From an uncultured Propionibacteriaceae bacterium (GTDB lineage: Bacteria > Actinomycetota > Actinomycetes > Propionibacteriales > Propionibacteriaceae), in assembly GCA_936924635.1 (NCBI GenBank), contig CAKZHP010000079.1, forward strand, positions 1 through 16,272: a stretch of DNA of 16,272 nt. Direction: 5' to 3'. Below are positions 6,443-14,725 of the stretch, one piece after another (positions within the stretch are counted from its first letter, which is position 1; each line of letters opens with the position of its first letter). The notes under the pieces were generated by a model. That model ran no database searches, was not told where the DNA came from, and saw only the letters and a list, made by a program, of their open reading frames with translations. The position numbers and the translations under genes are program-made.

Positions 6443-7893
6443 GGTTCAGCAGCGCCTTCGGTGTCACCCACGGCAAGAAGAGCCCGTGGTTCAATCCCCT
6501 GCTTGACCAAGACACGCCGCTGTACGTCGACCCGTTCCTGGTGTTCGACGACAACAAGCCCCTGTGGGCGGGTGCCAAGCAGGAAGTTACGGACTTCTTC
6601 GACGCCGCAGCACGTCTCATCGAGCAATCCAAGGGCAACCAGAGCTCGCTCGCATACAAGAAGGCGCTCGAACTGCTGAGGTTCCCCGAACCCAACGAGT
6701 TCTGCCTCGGCCTGAGCATGGGAGCCCCGCACGGGTCCGGGACGGGCCCCAAGTTCGCCCGCGAGATGGCAGGCGTCCTCGACCTCGCACGCCAGTACGG
6801 GCATATTGAAGACCTCGCGTCCATCGCGGGCTTCAACCTCTTCGCCAGCGGGATCGGTCTGGATCGGATCAGCGACATCCTCTGCAACATCCTCAAGCAC
6901 CGGTTCATCCGATACACCCAGAAGGTGTCCAAGAAACTCGGCATCCTGATGGAGCCAGTGACCGTCAAGCACCTCGGCTGGGACCGGCAGCGATCCAGGT
7001 GGCTTCCCGACGCCAAGATCGAACTACCTAAGTCGCCCTTCGGTGACGGTGGAGTACTGCTCGCACCCGAGCGGTTCTTGAAGGAAATCCCGACGGTGAC
7101 CCCGGACGAGTTCTGGAAGTGGGCCGAGGTCCACGAAGCTCATCTTCTGCGACAGGACTTCAGCTACGAGATTGCACAGGGCCTCAACCAGGCAGACCGC
7201 CGCGTGCTGGCACGACGCTTCGCCCGCAAGTATCCAGACAAGGCAGCCGACTACTTGCGACTGGTAGCACAGATGCCCCACCTGCCCTACGACGTCGAGA
7301 TGGACCCGAAAGGCCTGGTCTTCTGGCGGGAGACCGGAGAGGCCGTGGGTAAAGCCTCGCCCATCACCTCAGCCGAGGTTCCTTCCCAGCAGCGGGAGTT
7401 CCCGGCGTTCGTCGAACTCCTCGCGACACGCTTCCAGCACGCAGTCGAGAACACTGATCTGTGGCGGGCACTGTGGGCCGCCGGCAACCCGCAAAAAGAA
7501 GAGGTCATCCAGGCCATCGCCGGCGCGATGTGGACAGAAGCCTGCCGCGCCGCACAGGTTGACATCAGCCAAGAGGTCAACCGCGGCCGCGGCCCCGTCG
7601 ACTTCAAATTCTCCAAGGGCTGGGAAGATCGCGCCCTCCTCGAAGTCAAAGTGATCCGCAGCAGCGGCTTCTTCAAGGGTGCCGCGACCCAGCTGCCCCA
7701 ATACATGAAGACCGAGCAGATCAGCCACGGCGTGTACCTATGTATCGGACACTACGACGAGGACTTCGCGCCCGCGCGCATCAAGCGCGTCGAGGACACG
7801 ATCGCCACTCTGGCGAAGGAAAAAGGCATCAAGATCAAACTCGTCCTCGTCGACGCCAGGCGAGAGAACAAGACTTCTGCCTCGAAGCAATAG
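6439..7893 (+). CDS. Uncharacterised protein with C-terminal PD-(D/E)XK nuclease-like domain
   Basis: 484-aa cytoplasmic-looking protein. The N-terminal ~320 residues match no family that I can name; they start with the pattern GVTHGKKSPWFNPLLDQDTPLYVDPFL-like (residues 8-34, given here in outline) and are largely helical. The C-terminal ~125 residues carry a PD-(D/E)XK-type active-site pattern: Glu379 on a preceding helix, GPVD with Asp388, LLEVKV with Glu402 and Lys404, then Gln418 and Tyr422 in ATQLPQYMK, followed by a strand GVYLCIG. This order (E, D, ExK, QxxxY) is typical of restriction- and RecB-like nucleases. ATG at 6439 has GAGGGGAG 6 nt upstream. It follows the ImmA/IrrE gene by 183 bp, filled by two tiny coupled ORFs, so one transcript is likely. 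Function as the DNA-cutting arm of a defence system is inference. Confidence 0.82.
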   Translation: MRFSSAFGVTHGKKSPWFNPLLDQDTPLYVDPFLVFDDNKPLWAGAKQEVTDFFDAAARLIEQSKGNQSSLAYKKALELLRFPEPNEFCLGLSMGAPHGSGTGPKFAREMAGVLDLARQYGHIEDLASIAGFNLFASGIGLDRISDILCNILKHRFIRYTQKVSKKLGILMEPVTVKHLGWDRQRSRWLPDAKIELPKSPFGDGGVLLAPERFLKEIPTVTPDEFWKWAEVHEAHLLRQDFSYEIAQGLNQADRRVLARRFARKYPDKAADYLRLVAQMPHLPYDVEMDPKGLVFWRETGEAVGKASPITSAEVPSQQREFPAFVELLATRFQHAVENTDLWRALWAAGNPQKEEVIQAIAGAMWTEACRAAQVDISQEVNRGRGPVDFKFSKGWEDRALLEVKVIRSSGFFKGAATQLPQYMKTEQISHGVYLCIGHYDEDFAPARIKRVEDTIATLAKEKGIKIKLVLVDARRENKTSASKQ

Positions 7894-8359
7894 ACGACTC
7901 CGGTTGGTTGCACGAACTGTTCGTCGGGACGCGTAAAGGGCACACCGCCTCCTGGTCCGGAACCAGCCAACCCAGAATGCGGTTGCAGACGTCGCCAACC
8001 TCAACTCCGGCACCAATTTCTCGATTTCCCCGTCTGCGATCAGCTTCACCGCGCTACCCGGTCTCTACGTCATACGGCCGGCGGGATAGATACTGATGAT
8101 GATCTCGACCACGAGGTTCGGGAGCTTCGGCCTCATCCGCCGTCGCCGGCGGGTGGGAGGTCACCACCGCGAGCGCGCGGGTTGCCGACGCGCGCCCGGT
8201 GAGATCCGAGCTGAGGGGTGCGCCTGCTGTGCCAGAGCGTTCATGCGTCTGCTCGGATGCTCTCTCCACGGCCACGTAGTAAGCGGTAGCGTTGCGCACT
8301 GTCCGTCCGACGCCCACAGGCTTCAGGCGGCTCCCGGGCGGATGAAGGAGTCTTGCGTT
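7894..8359. other. Gene-free stretch between the nuclease gene and the interrupted gene
   Basis: 466 bp in which I see no convincing gene. A minus-strand open frame starting at 8049 and others reach about 100 codons, but they show no family features and run through the nuclease gene or the interrupted gene in the wrong frame. It must contain the promoter of the gene that starts at 8360. No strong terminator hairpin follows the nuclease stop. Confidence 0.4.
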
Positions 8360-8424
8360 ATGGCAGACCGCACGAGTGCAGGTTCTCATCCACCCGCCGA
8401 AGACCGCCCCGGTTCAGACGGCGG

Positions 8425-8478
8425 TGTCAACGTCGGCTCAAAACTGACCCTCTTTCGTCGCCTGAAACTTGACCCCTC
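8425..8478 (+). repeat. Inverted repeat, istB-side end of the first IS21 element
   Basis: Begins TGTCAACGTCGGCTC at the tip and ends CTTGACCCCTC, pairing with the repeat at 10541-10594. The 5 bases just outside (8420-8424, GGCGG) are the target duplication. Confidence 0.92.
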
Positions 8479-8489
8479 TCGGATTGCTT

Positions 8490-9275
8490 CTATCGGTCTG
8501 CGCCCGGGATGGGCGCGGTCTTGATGAGCTCGCGACGAGCCCTGGTGCGGTAGGAGTCCCCGCCCAACGTCAGGACCTCAGCGTGATGGACGAGGCGGTC
8601 GATCATCGCTGCTGCAACGATGTCGTCGGCGAAGATCTCCCCCCACCGCCCGAAAGGCATGTTGCTGGTGATGAGGATCGACCCCTGCTCGTAGCGAGCT
8701 GCGACGAGCTGGAAGAAGAGGTTGGCGGTGTCCGCGTCGAAGGGCAGGTAGCCGACCTCGTCGATGATGAGCAGCCGGTAGCGTCGCAGTCGCTTGAGCT
8801 CGGCCTGCAACCGCCCGCCCTGGTGAGCGCAGGCGAGTCGATCCGCCCAGCCGGTGGCGGTGTCGAAGGCGACGGGATACCCCGCCTGGGCGGCCTTGAT
8901 CCCAAGCCCGATACCCAGGTGGGTCTTGCCGACCCCGGGAGGCCCGAGCAAGATGACGTTCTCGGCCTTGGGGATCCAGGTCGTTGTGGCCAGGTGCGCC
9001 AGCACGTCACGTCGCAGCGAGGGCTGATGATCGACGTTGAAGTCCTCCAGCGTCTTGACGGCCGGAAAGTGGGCCCCCGAGATCCGCAGGCTGGTGCCGT
9101 TGGCCTCACGGTCGGCGACCTGGCGAGCCAGCACCGCAGCAAGGTACTCCTCGTGGGTCCATGACTCCTGGCGGGCGGTATCAGCCAGTTGCTCCCAGAT
9201 GCGTGCGATCGTGGGGACCTTCAACGCGCGGGTGAGGTAGGCCAGCGTCGCAGCGGTCTCGTTGCCCGCGCCCAT
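8490..9275 (-). CDS. istB: IS21-family helper ATPase IstB (first element)
   Basis: About 261 aa. AAA+ ATPase that by family assists IstA in target choice and strand transfer. Walker A is GPPGVGKTH (about 112-120) and Walker B LLIIDEVGY (about 169-177), followed by the ITSNMPFGRW sensor region (about 203-212). The N-terminal ~80 residues form the IstB lid/helical domain. The ATG at 9275 overlaps the istA stop as TGATG; a GTG at 9278 is the alternative start, adding one residue. The two genes therefore form a coupled operon, as usual in this family. The sequence differs clearly from the second IstB in the window (14725-15528), so the two IS21 elements are of different lineages. Confidence 0.95.
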   Translation of the reverse strand: MGAGNETAATLAYLTRALKVPTIARIWEQLADTARQESWTHEEYLAAVLARQVADREANGTSLRISGAHFPAVKTLEDFNVDHQPSLRRDVLAHLATTTWIPKAENVILLGPPGVGKTHLGIGLGIKAAQAGYPVAFDTATGWADRLACAHQGGRLQAELKRLRRYRLLIIDEVGYLPFDADTANLFFQLVAARYEQGSILITSNMPFGRWGEIFADDIVAAAMIDRLVHHAEVLTLGGDSYRTRARRELIKTAPIPGADR

Positions 9276-10525
9276 CACAGCACCGTCCCGCTCGAGTCCT
9301 GGAACCGGACGCCGAACAAGTCGTCGTAGTCACCCGGATCCCGCAGCATCACACGCCGCTCGCCCAAGGTCGTCCCGGCGCGTTCACGCTCACGCTTGGC
9401 GGCCGAGAACTGCGACCGCAAGCCCTTGGCGATCATGACGTGCTCCGGGTCGGTGATGACCGCGGCGTTCGCCCAGCAGCGGACGTGATCGGCAACCGTC
9501 GTGCCCTCGCAGACCACGACGACACGCGTCTGCGTCGCGGTGACGTCCACCACTCGCCCGATGACCCGCGGGTCCACGGAGTAGTCGTTGCCAGCGATCC
9601 GCACGTAGTAGTCCCGTCCCAGCCGCACCCGGTTGCGCAGGCCCGTCACCGGAGGGCGCGGAGGCAACGGCGTCATCGCCGCAAGGTCACGCTCCAGGAC
9701 GTCGATGGGTCGGCCTCCCAGGGAGCGGATCGTGCGAGCGTTGGCCCGCGGCAGCCAGTCCCCGAGCTGAGCATTGAAGTCCTGCGGGGAAACGAACCTG
9801 CGCCCGGGCAAGAACGAGGTCTCGAAGAACCCGTTGTTGCGCTCGGTCATGCCCTTGAACTCCGGATCCCGAGGCGGGGCCAGCACCACCTTCGTGGCTA
9901 ATGTCCCCGCGAACGCAGCCGCGACCGAGGTCGTCTTGCCCCTACCTCCGATCGCGGCCTCGCGGTCCCAGACGAGCACCTTGGAGACCGCCCCGACCTG
10001 GGAGATCAGCTGCCACATTCCTGCGGTCAGGTCCCCACCCTGCCGGGAGGGCAGCATCACCGCGGCCAGGAACCGCGAGTACGTCAACGTCATCACGAGC
10101 ACCGGGAGCATCGCCGCCTGCCCGAACCCGACCGGGATCAACGGCGCAGGAAACCACAAGTCCATCTGCGCTGAGTCGCCCGGCTCGCGCACGATCCGGT
10201 CGGCAGGGTCGAGCCCGGCATACTCCGGGCGGATCTGACGCAGCCGGTCCTTAAGAATCGTGATCGAGTGCTCCCACCCGATCCTCTCGGCGATGACCGT
10301 CGCCGGCATCTTGGGATCCTCGCGAAGCCACTTACGGACCTCGGGCTCGACCGCGTCGACGAGAGAACCGCGCCGAGCGCGCCGGTAGGTCGGCGGTTCG
10401 TCGGAGGCCAACGCTGCCCGGACAGTGTTTCGGGCGACTCCGAGCTTGCGCACGATCGCCTTGATCGGCATGCCCTCGGCCCTGTGCAGTCGGCGGATCT
10501 CCGCCCAGTCTTCCACTGAAATCAC
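9275..10525 (-). CDS. istA: IS21-family transposase IstA (first element)
   Basis: 416-aa DDE transposase. A helix-turn-helix lies near the start (about 10-40: EIRRLHRAEGMPIKAIVRKL, then GVARNTVRAAL). The rve/DDE core shows Asp122 in QMDLW, Asp187 in LVWDRE and Glu228 in KGMTERNNG. A C-terminal Mu-type beta-barrel follows (about 305-360, DYYVRIAGNDYSVDPR). Start GTG at 10525 is very close to GGAGG; an in-frame GTG at 10516, nine bases after that GGAGG, is perhaps the better start. It is transcribed inward from the 10541-10594 repeat and is coupled to istB at its 3' end. No stop or frameshift is seen. Confidence 0.95.
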   Translation of the reverse strand: MISVEDWAEIRRLHRAEGMPIKAIVRKLGVARNTVRAALASDEPPTYRRARRGSLVDAVEPEVRKWLREDPKMPATVIAERIGWEHSITILKDRLRQIRPEYAGLDPADRIVREPGDSAQMDLWFPAPLIPVGFGQAAMLPVLVMTLTYSRFLAAVMLPSRQGGDLTAGMWQLISQVGAVSKVLVWDREAAIGGRGKTTSVAAAFAGTLATKVVLAPPRDPEFKGMTERNNGFFETSFLPGRRFVSPQDFNAQLGDWLPRANARTIRSLGGRPIDVLERDLAAMTPLPPRPPVTGLRNRVRLGRDYYVRIAGNDYSVDPRVIGRVVDVTATQTRVVVVCEGTTVADHVRCWANAAVITDPEHVMIAKGLRSQFSAAKRERERAGTTLGERRVMLRDPGDYDDLFGVRFQDSSGTVL

Positions 10526-10540
10526 CCTCCAAGAGTGTCG

Positions 10541-10594
10541 GAGGGGTCAACTTTCAGACGTCGCCTCGGGGTCAGTATTCAGCCGTCGTCGACA
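10541..10594 (-). repeat. Inverted repeat, istA-side end of the first IS21 element
   Basis: Read on the minus strand it begins TGTCGACGACGGCTG and ends GTTGACCCCTC. It is followed outside by GGCGG (10595-10599), the second copy of the target duplication, after which the interrupted gene resumes in frame. Confidence 0.92.
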
Positions 10595-11336
10595 GGCGGT
10601 GTAGACGATGAAGCCGTCGTCAGAAGCACATTCTCTGCGCTCGACGACTGGCGGAAGGTCCGCGGGCCGTTCATCCCCGTTCCTGGGAGTGACCTAGCGA
10701 TAGACGACGAAGATTGGCCTCCCTTCGGCGTCTCGCAGGTGGCGTGGGCAGGATTCACCGTCGCGGCCGAACACCTTCAGGCGATCCGGGCCCATATCGA
10801 CGTTCGTCCCCCGAACCGGCCCAATCTGTACGCGTTCGCTCACCAAACGCTGGCGCGCACGGCGTTGGTGGGCGCCACGAGCGCGGTATGGGTCCTATCA
10901 CCGGAGGAGCGGGAGGTGCGAATCGCTCGGGCACGGAACATCGTGACGTACATGCAAGGCGAGCATCTCAAGTACCTGCGTGCGCTCCAAGAACTGGCCG
11001 AGCACCACGGTACTGATTTGGTGGCCAGCCACGTAGAGATGCGTCAACGAGAACTCGCGGAAAAGCGGGAAGCCGACGGCGACAGAGCCAAATTCGAGAC
11101 GACGAGAGTTATCCGGGAGGCTGCGGTAGACACATTCGGAGACAAGAATATTGCTAAAGAGGTCGTGGCGGAGTGGAGGTCTGGTTCGGGCGCGGCGCAC
11201 GGACTCTTGCACGCAGTCATTGGTCGATCAGGAATGACACAAGATGGTCCGGCGGACTCCTCCGGCCGCGCGACATTCATCAGCGGTGGAGACTTCGGAC
11301 TGTTCTCTAATTCTTACATGGCTGCGTACCATATCG

Positions 11337-11360
11337 GGCTCTTCGCCGATCCGGTAGGGA
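11337..11360 (+). repeat. Left inverted repeat of the ISL3 element
   Basis: Begins GGCTCTTCGCCGATCCGGTA. It is preceded by the target duplication copy CCATATCG (11329-11336). Confidence 0.93.
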
Positions 11361-12680
11361 TCACCTCGTGAGTCCACCCGCGGCGAGCAGCATCCGTAGC
11401 CGGTAGTTCTCGCGATTGCGGTAACCGCGGGCGAGGCGCCGGTGGAGCTCGATGATGCCGTTCATGGCTTCAGTGCCACCGTTGTTTGCTCGGCCCGTCG
11501 TGAAGTAGGCGAGGAACGCGCAGTGCCAGCGGCGCAGGGTCCGTCCGAGGCGGGCGACTTCCGGGATCGGGCAGGTGTGGAACGACGCGAGGACCTTCTC
11601 GGCCAAGCGACGGCCCTCGGCCAGATCTCGGACCCGGTAGGCGGCCCGCAGCTGCTGGGCGCACTGCCAGGCGAGGAACACTTCCTCATGGGCTTCATCG
11701 GACTCGATCGCTCGGACCAAGCGGGCCTGCTGCTTGTCGGTGAGGTTCTCGGCGCCGGCGCGCAGGATGGTCTGGATGCCGAACAGCGGGTCGCCCTTGC
11801 GACCGCGGTGGCCGGTTGTGTCCTGCTGGACCCGGCGACGCACCTCGTCGACGACCTGCGTGCCGAGCTTGACGACGTGGAACGCGTCCAGGACCGCGGT
11901 GGCGTCCTGCAGCTGGTCATCGATGGCGGACTTGTAACCGCCGAACGGATCCAACGCCGCGACGTCGATGTTCTTGCGGAAGTCCTCGCCGCGGTCATCG
12001 AGCCAGTCGGCGTAGGCCTTCTTCGACCGGCCGGGCACCAGGTCCAGCAGACGGGCGTGCACCTTGCCCTGCTCGTCGCGTGTGAGGTCGACCATCCCGG
12101 TCAGCTCCTTCGGGCCCTTCGAGCGTCTCTCGCCGTGGTGCCAGATGTGCTCGTCCACCCCGAGACTGGTCACCCCGGTGAAGCGGGACTCATCCGCGGC
12201 GAGGCGTTCGAGCTCGGGACGCACCAGACGCCACAGCGCCCCCCACGACACATCGAGCCGACGCGCCAACCCCGCGATGGTGGCGTGTTCACGACGTAGC
12301 TGCCCGATCGCCCATGTCACGGCGCGCGTGGTGACCTGGGCGCGTGGTGTGACCAGCGTCGGGACCTGCTCGACGAACGTCCCTCGCGGGCATCCCGCCT
12401 CCGGGCACCGCCAGGTGCGTTGCCGCCACACCAACCGGACCCGGACCTCGCCATGCGGCACGTCGTGCAGGACCCGCCGCCTGCGGCCGCGGCTCGGCGC
12501 CACGACCCCGCAGTCCGGGCAGCCCTGCAGCTGCCACGGCGTCGAGACCGTCACCGTCATCGCCGTCTCGGTCCGCTGGACCGACTCGACATGGACCGCC
12601 GGCAGGCCGAGCAGCACGTCACAGCGCGAACAAGGGTCAGTAGTGGTGGGCGCGTCGGCGCACCGCGTAGCGTTGGACAA
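11361..12680 (-). CDS. ISL3-family transposase
   Basis: 439-aa transposase. An N-terminal zinc-binding part has CPDC (54-57) and two further cysteines (92 and 97). A helix-turn-helix follows (about 118-150: VTWAIGQLRREHATIAGLA, then RRLDVSWGALWR). The DDE-type catalytic core includes Asp176 in LGVDEHIW, Asp244 in AALDPFGGYK, Asp265 in VLDAFHVVK and Glu404 in NNGGTEAMNG. The stop codon lies immediately inside the left inverted repeat. The TTG at 12680 gives the longest form; a GTG at 12617 (just before LLGLPAVHV) is a reasonable shorter start. The gene has no frameshift or stop, so the element may be able to move. Confidence 0.94.
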   Translation of the reverse strand: MSNATRCADAPTTTDPCSRCDVLLGLPAVHVESVQRTETAMTVTVSTPWQLQGCPDCGVVAPSRGRRRRVLHDVPHGEVRVRLVWRQRTWRCPEAGCPRGTFVEQVPTLVTPRAQVTTRAVTWAIGQLRREHATIAGLARRLDVSWGALWRLVRPELERLAADESRFTGVTSLGVDEHIWHHGERRSKGPKELTGMVDLTRDEQGKVHARLLDLVPGRSKKAYADWLDDRGEDFRKNIDVAALDPFGGYKSAIDDQLQDATAVLDAFHVVKLGTQVVDEVRRRVQQDTTGHRGRKGDPLFGIQTILRAGAENLTDKQQARLVRAIESDEAHEEVFLAWQCAQQLRAAYRVRDLAEGRRLAEKVLASFHTCPIPEVARLGRTLRRWHCAFLAYFTTGRANNGGTEAMNGIIELHRRLARGYRNRENYRLRMLLAAGGLTR

Positions 12681-12772
12681 CGTCGAGGTCCTCGAGGTCG
12701 ATCAGTGGTTGGCGCTTCTGATCATCGGGGACCTCGACCCCTACACCCAGCCCGTCACGGGGCCCGAACTAC

Positions 12773-12796
12773 TCCCCACCAGATCGGCGAAGAGCC
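12773..12796 (-). repeat. Right inverted repeat of the ISL3 element
   Basis: On the minus strand it begins GGCTCTTCGCCGATCTGGTG. It is followed by the second CCATATCG (12797-12804), after which the interrupted gene's last 19 codons resume. Confidence 0.93.
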
Positions 12797-12888
12797 CCAT
12801 ATCGCGCACAAGGCGCATGAGCTCCTAGCCTCACGGGGACTCCAAACCTCCGCACGGTAAGTCGATGGCGTTCATGATTGGGGCCGTC

Positions 12889-12938
12889 TGGCTATGACAG
12901 GTTGGTTTGGCCCCGCTGTGGCGGCCAGAACTGGCCCC
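12889..12938 (+). repeat. Left inverted repeat of the second IS21 element
   Basis: Starts TGGCTATGACAGGTTGG and includes GGCCCCGCTGTGGCGG. A further internal copy of the inner unit (TATGACGGTTTGATCTGGCC) lies at about 12961-12980, upstream of istA. Confidence 0.78.
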
Positions 12939-13027
12939 ACTTGCGACTTGCCGGGGTGGTTATGACGGTTTGATCTGGCCCCACCTGAACCTTGGCTCCA
13001 TCACTGGTTCGACGGATGGGGTTGGGG

Positions 13028-14725
13028 ATGGAGTCACGGGTGGAGTTGTTCGCGGCGATCCGTCGGGACGCGCGGGTCGAGGAGCTATCGATCCGGGAGT
13101 TGGCCAAGCGGCACGGGGTGCATCGGCGCACGGTGCGGCAAGCGTTGGTGTCGGCGACACCACCAACGCGAAAGGCCCCGATCCGGTCCTCGCCGCGCCT
13201 GGACCCGTTCAAGGACGCGATCGACGACATGCTGCGCTCCGACCTGGACGCACCCAGGAAGCAGCGGCACACCGCGACCAGGATCCTTGCCCGCCTGGTC
13301 GATGAACACGGTGCGACCGGGCTGTCGTACTCGACAGTGCGGGACTACGTGCGGGTCCGCCGCGCGCAAATCGATCTGGAGGCTGGCCGCCGCGTCGAGG
13401 AGGTCTTCGTCCCGCAGGAACACGCTCCCGGGCAGGAGGCCGAGGTCGACTTCGGCGAGGTCTACGTCGTCATCAAGGGCGTGAAGACCAAGTGCCAGAT
13501 GTTTATCTACCGCCTCTCCTTCTCGGGGAAGGCGGTCCACCGGGTCTATCCGACCGGCGCGCAGGAAGCGTTCCTGGAAGGGCACATCGACGCGTTCGAA
13601 ACGTTGGGTGGCGTCCCGACCCGGCACATCCGGTACGACAACCTGACCTCTGCGGTGCTGGCCGTGGTGCACGGCGGGAACCGGCGTCGCAAGGAGAACG
13701 ACCGGTGGGTGCTGTTCAAGTCGTTCTACGGATTCGACTCGTTCTATTGCCAGCCCGGCATCGCCGGCGCGCACGAAAAGGGCGGCGTCGAAGGCGAGGT
13801 CGGCTGGTTCCGCCGCAACCACCTGACACCGATGCCCGAGGTCGACTCCCTGGACGAGCTCAACGACAAGATCAAGCACTGGGAGGCGGCCGACGACAGC
13901 CGACGGATCACTGGGAAACTGAAGACGATCGGCGAGGACTATGCGACCGAACGTGACCTGTTGGCACCGTTGCCTGTTGACCGGTTCGATCCCGGCCTGG
14001 TGCTGCACCCGCGAGTGGATCGGTCGGCGATGATCACCGTGCGGATGATGAAGTACTCCGTCCCGGCCCGCCTGATCGGCCGTAAGGTCCGGGTCTCGCT
14101 GCGGGCCTCGCACCTGGTGGTCTTCGACGGCCATCAGGTCGTGGCCACGCATCCGCGAGTCGCATCCCGTGGCGGGCACGTCGTCGACCTGGACCACTAC
14201 CTGGAAGTGCTGAAGCACAAGCCCGGCGCGCTGCCGGGCTCGACCGCGCTGGCATCGGCTCGAGCCTCGGGTGCGTTCACGGCGGCGCATGACGCATTCT
14301 GGGCCGCATCCCGCAAGGTCAACGGCGACAGCGAAGGCACCAAAGAACTCATCGACGTCCTACTGCTACACCGGTCCCTGCCCGCCGACGCCGTGATCGC
14401 AGGGATCACCGCGGCTCTGACCGTGGGTGCGGTGACCGCTGAAGTTGTCGCGGTCGAAGCCCGCCGCAACGCCGCAACCATAGACGCTGGCTATTCCGCC
14501 GCGGGCGGGGCCAACGCTGATCGTCATCTCGTTGCTCACGATGGTGTGCGTGAACAACGCGTTGTCAGTCTCACCCAGCGACGCCTGACCGACCCGGCCG
14601 CCGTGATCGCCGGCCTGCCGGCGGACACCAGGCCGTTGCCGTCGGTGGCCGCCTACGACGACCTCCTACCCCGACGTCACGCCACGGTGGCCGCGTCCGA
14701 TCTGACGAAAGCGAGCACCAGCTGA
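13028..14725 (+). CDS. istA: IS21-family transposase IstA (second element)
   Basis: 565-aa DDE transposase, a longer IstA lineage than the first one. The helix-turn-helix is at about 16-45 (VEELSIRELAKRHGVHRRTV). The DDE core has Asp141 in EVDFGE, Asp204 in IRYDNL and Glu255 in KGGVEGEVGW. A Mu-type C-terminal barrel (about 345-385) precedes an Ala-rich helical tail. I chose ATG 13028, giving MESRVELFAAIRRD, because this is the usual start pattern of the lineage; in-frame TTG 12992 and ATG 13016 are alternatives. It ends in TGATG, overlapping istB by one base. No frameshift or stop is seen. Confidence 0.95.
   Translation: MESRVELFAAIRRDARVEELSIRELAKRHGVHRRTVRQALVSATPPTRKAPIRSSPRLDPFKDAIDDMLRSDLDAPRKQRHTATRILARLVDEHGATGLSYSTVRDYVRVRRAQIDLEAGRRVEEVFVPQEHAPGQEAEVDFGEVYVVIKGVKTKCQMFIYRLSFSGKAVHRVYPTGAQEAFLEGHIDAFETLGGVPTRHIRYDNLTSAVLAVVHGGNRRRKENDRWVLFKSFYGFDSFYCQPGIAGAHEKGGVEGEVGWFRRNHLTPMPEVDSLDELNDKIKHWEAADDSRRITGKLKTIGEDYATERDLLAPLPVDRFDPGLVLHPRVDRSAMITVRMMKYSVPARLIGRKVRVSLRASHLVVFDGHQVVATHPRVASRGGHVVDLDHYLEVLKHKPGALPGSTALASARASGAFTAAHDAFWAASRKVNGDSEGTKELIDVLLLHRSLPADAVIAGITAALTVGAVTAEVVAVEARRNAATIDAGYSAAGGANADRHLVAHDGVREQRVVSLTQRRLTDPAAVIAGLPADTRPLPSVAAYDDLLPRRHATVAASDLTKASTS

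Larger units (their letters stand above)
8425..10594. mobile_element. IS21-family insertion sequence (first)
   Basis: 2170 bp. The ends are 54-bp imperfect inverted repeats, 8425-8478 and 10541-10594, with 42 of 54 positions identical and tips TGTC...GACA. Each end holds two related inner units (ACTGACCC and TTGACCCC) as in IS21 ends, where the transposase binds more than once. It is flanked by a 5-bp direct duplication GGCGG (8420-8424 and 10595-10599). It carries istA and istB on the minus strand, filling nearly all the space between the repeats. Both genes are intact, so it could be active. Confidence 0.95.
11337..12796. mobile_element. ISL3-family insertion sequence
   Basis: 1460 bp with inverted repeats 11337-11360 and 12773-12796 (22 of 24 identical, tips GGCTCTTCGCCGATC, the typical ISL3 GGCTCTTC start). 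An exact 8-bp direct duplication CCATATCG lies outside each end (11329-11336 and 12797-12804), the usual size for this family. One intact transposase gene lies on the minus strand. The clean duplication implies a fairly recent insertion. Confidence 0.96.
8360..12860 (+). pseudogene. Unknown 285-aa gene split by two insertion sequences
   Basis: The gene begins at ATG 8360 (GGAG 9 nt upstream) and is cut into 8360-8424, 10600-11336 and 12805-12860. Removing the IS21 element with one GGCGG copy and the ISL3 element with one CCATATCG copy gives one uninterrupted frame of 285 codons ending in TAA at 12858-12860. The IS21 hit codon 22; the ISL3 hit codon 268. The rebuilt protein is mostly helical: an acidic, disordered start, an ARTALVGATSAVWVL segment (107-121), an Arg-rich helix (123-135), a charged coiled-coil-like stretch (145-200) and EWRSGSGAAHGLLHAV (213-228). 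The W-R-x-x-S-G-x-x-H-G pattern reminds me of uncharacterised actinobacterial helical proteins, but I do not assign a family. An open frame of 278 aa remains at 10535-11371; it starts inside the IS21 repeat and ends inside the ISL3 repeat, and would lack a native start. Confidence 0.9.

Noticed and set aside
7738..8049. A minus-strand gene starting MKLIADGEIEKLVPEL
   Set aside because: The start looks protein-like, but the frame runs antisense through the end of the nuclease gene and no family features follow; at most a decayed remnant.
10535..11371. A stand-alone 278-aa gene
   Set aside because: Its first 20-odd codons are the IS21 inverted repeat and its last 12 codons are the ISL3 repeat; the real gene is the rebuilt 285-aa one.
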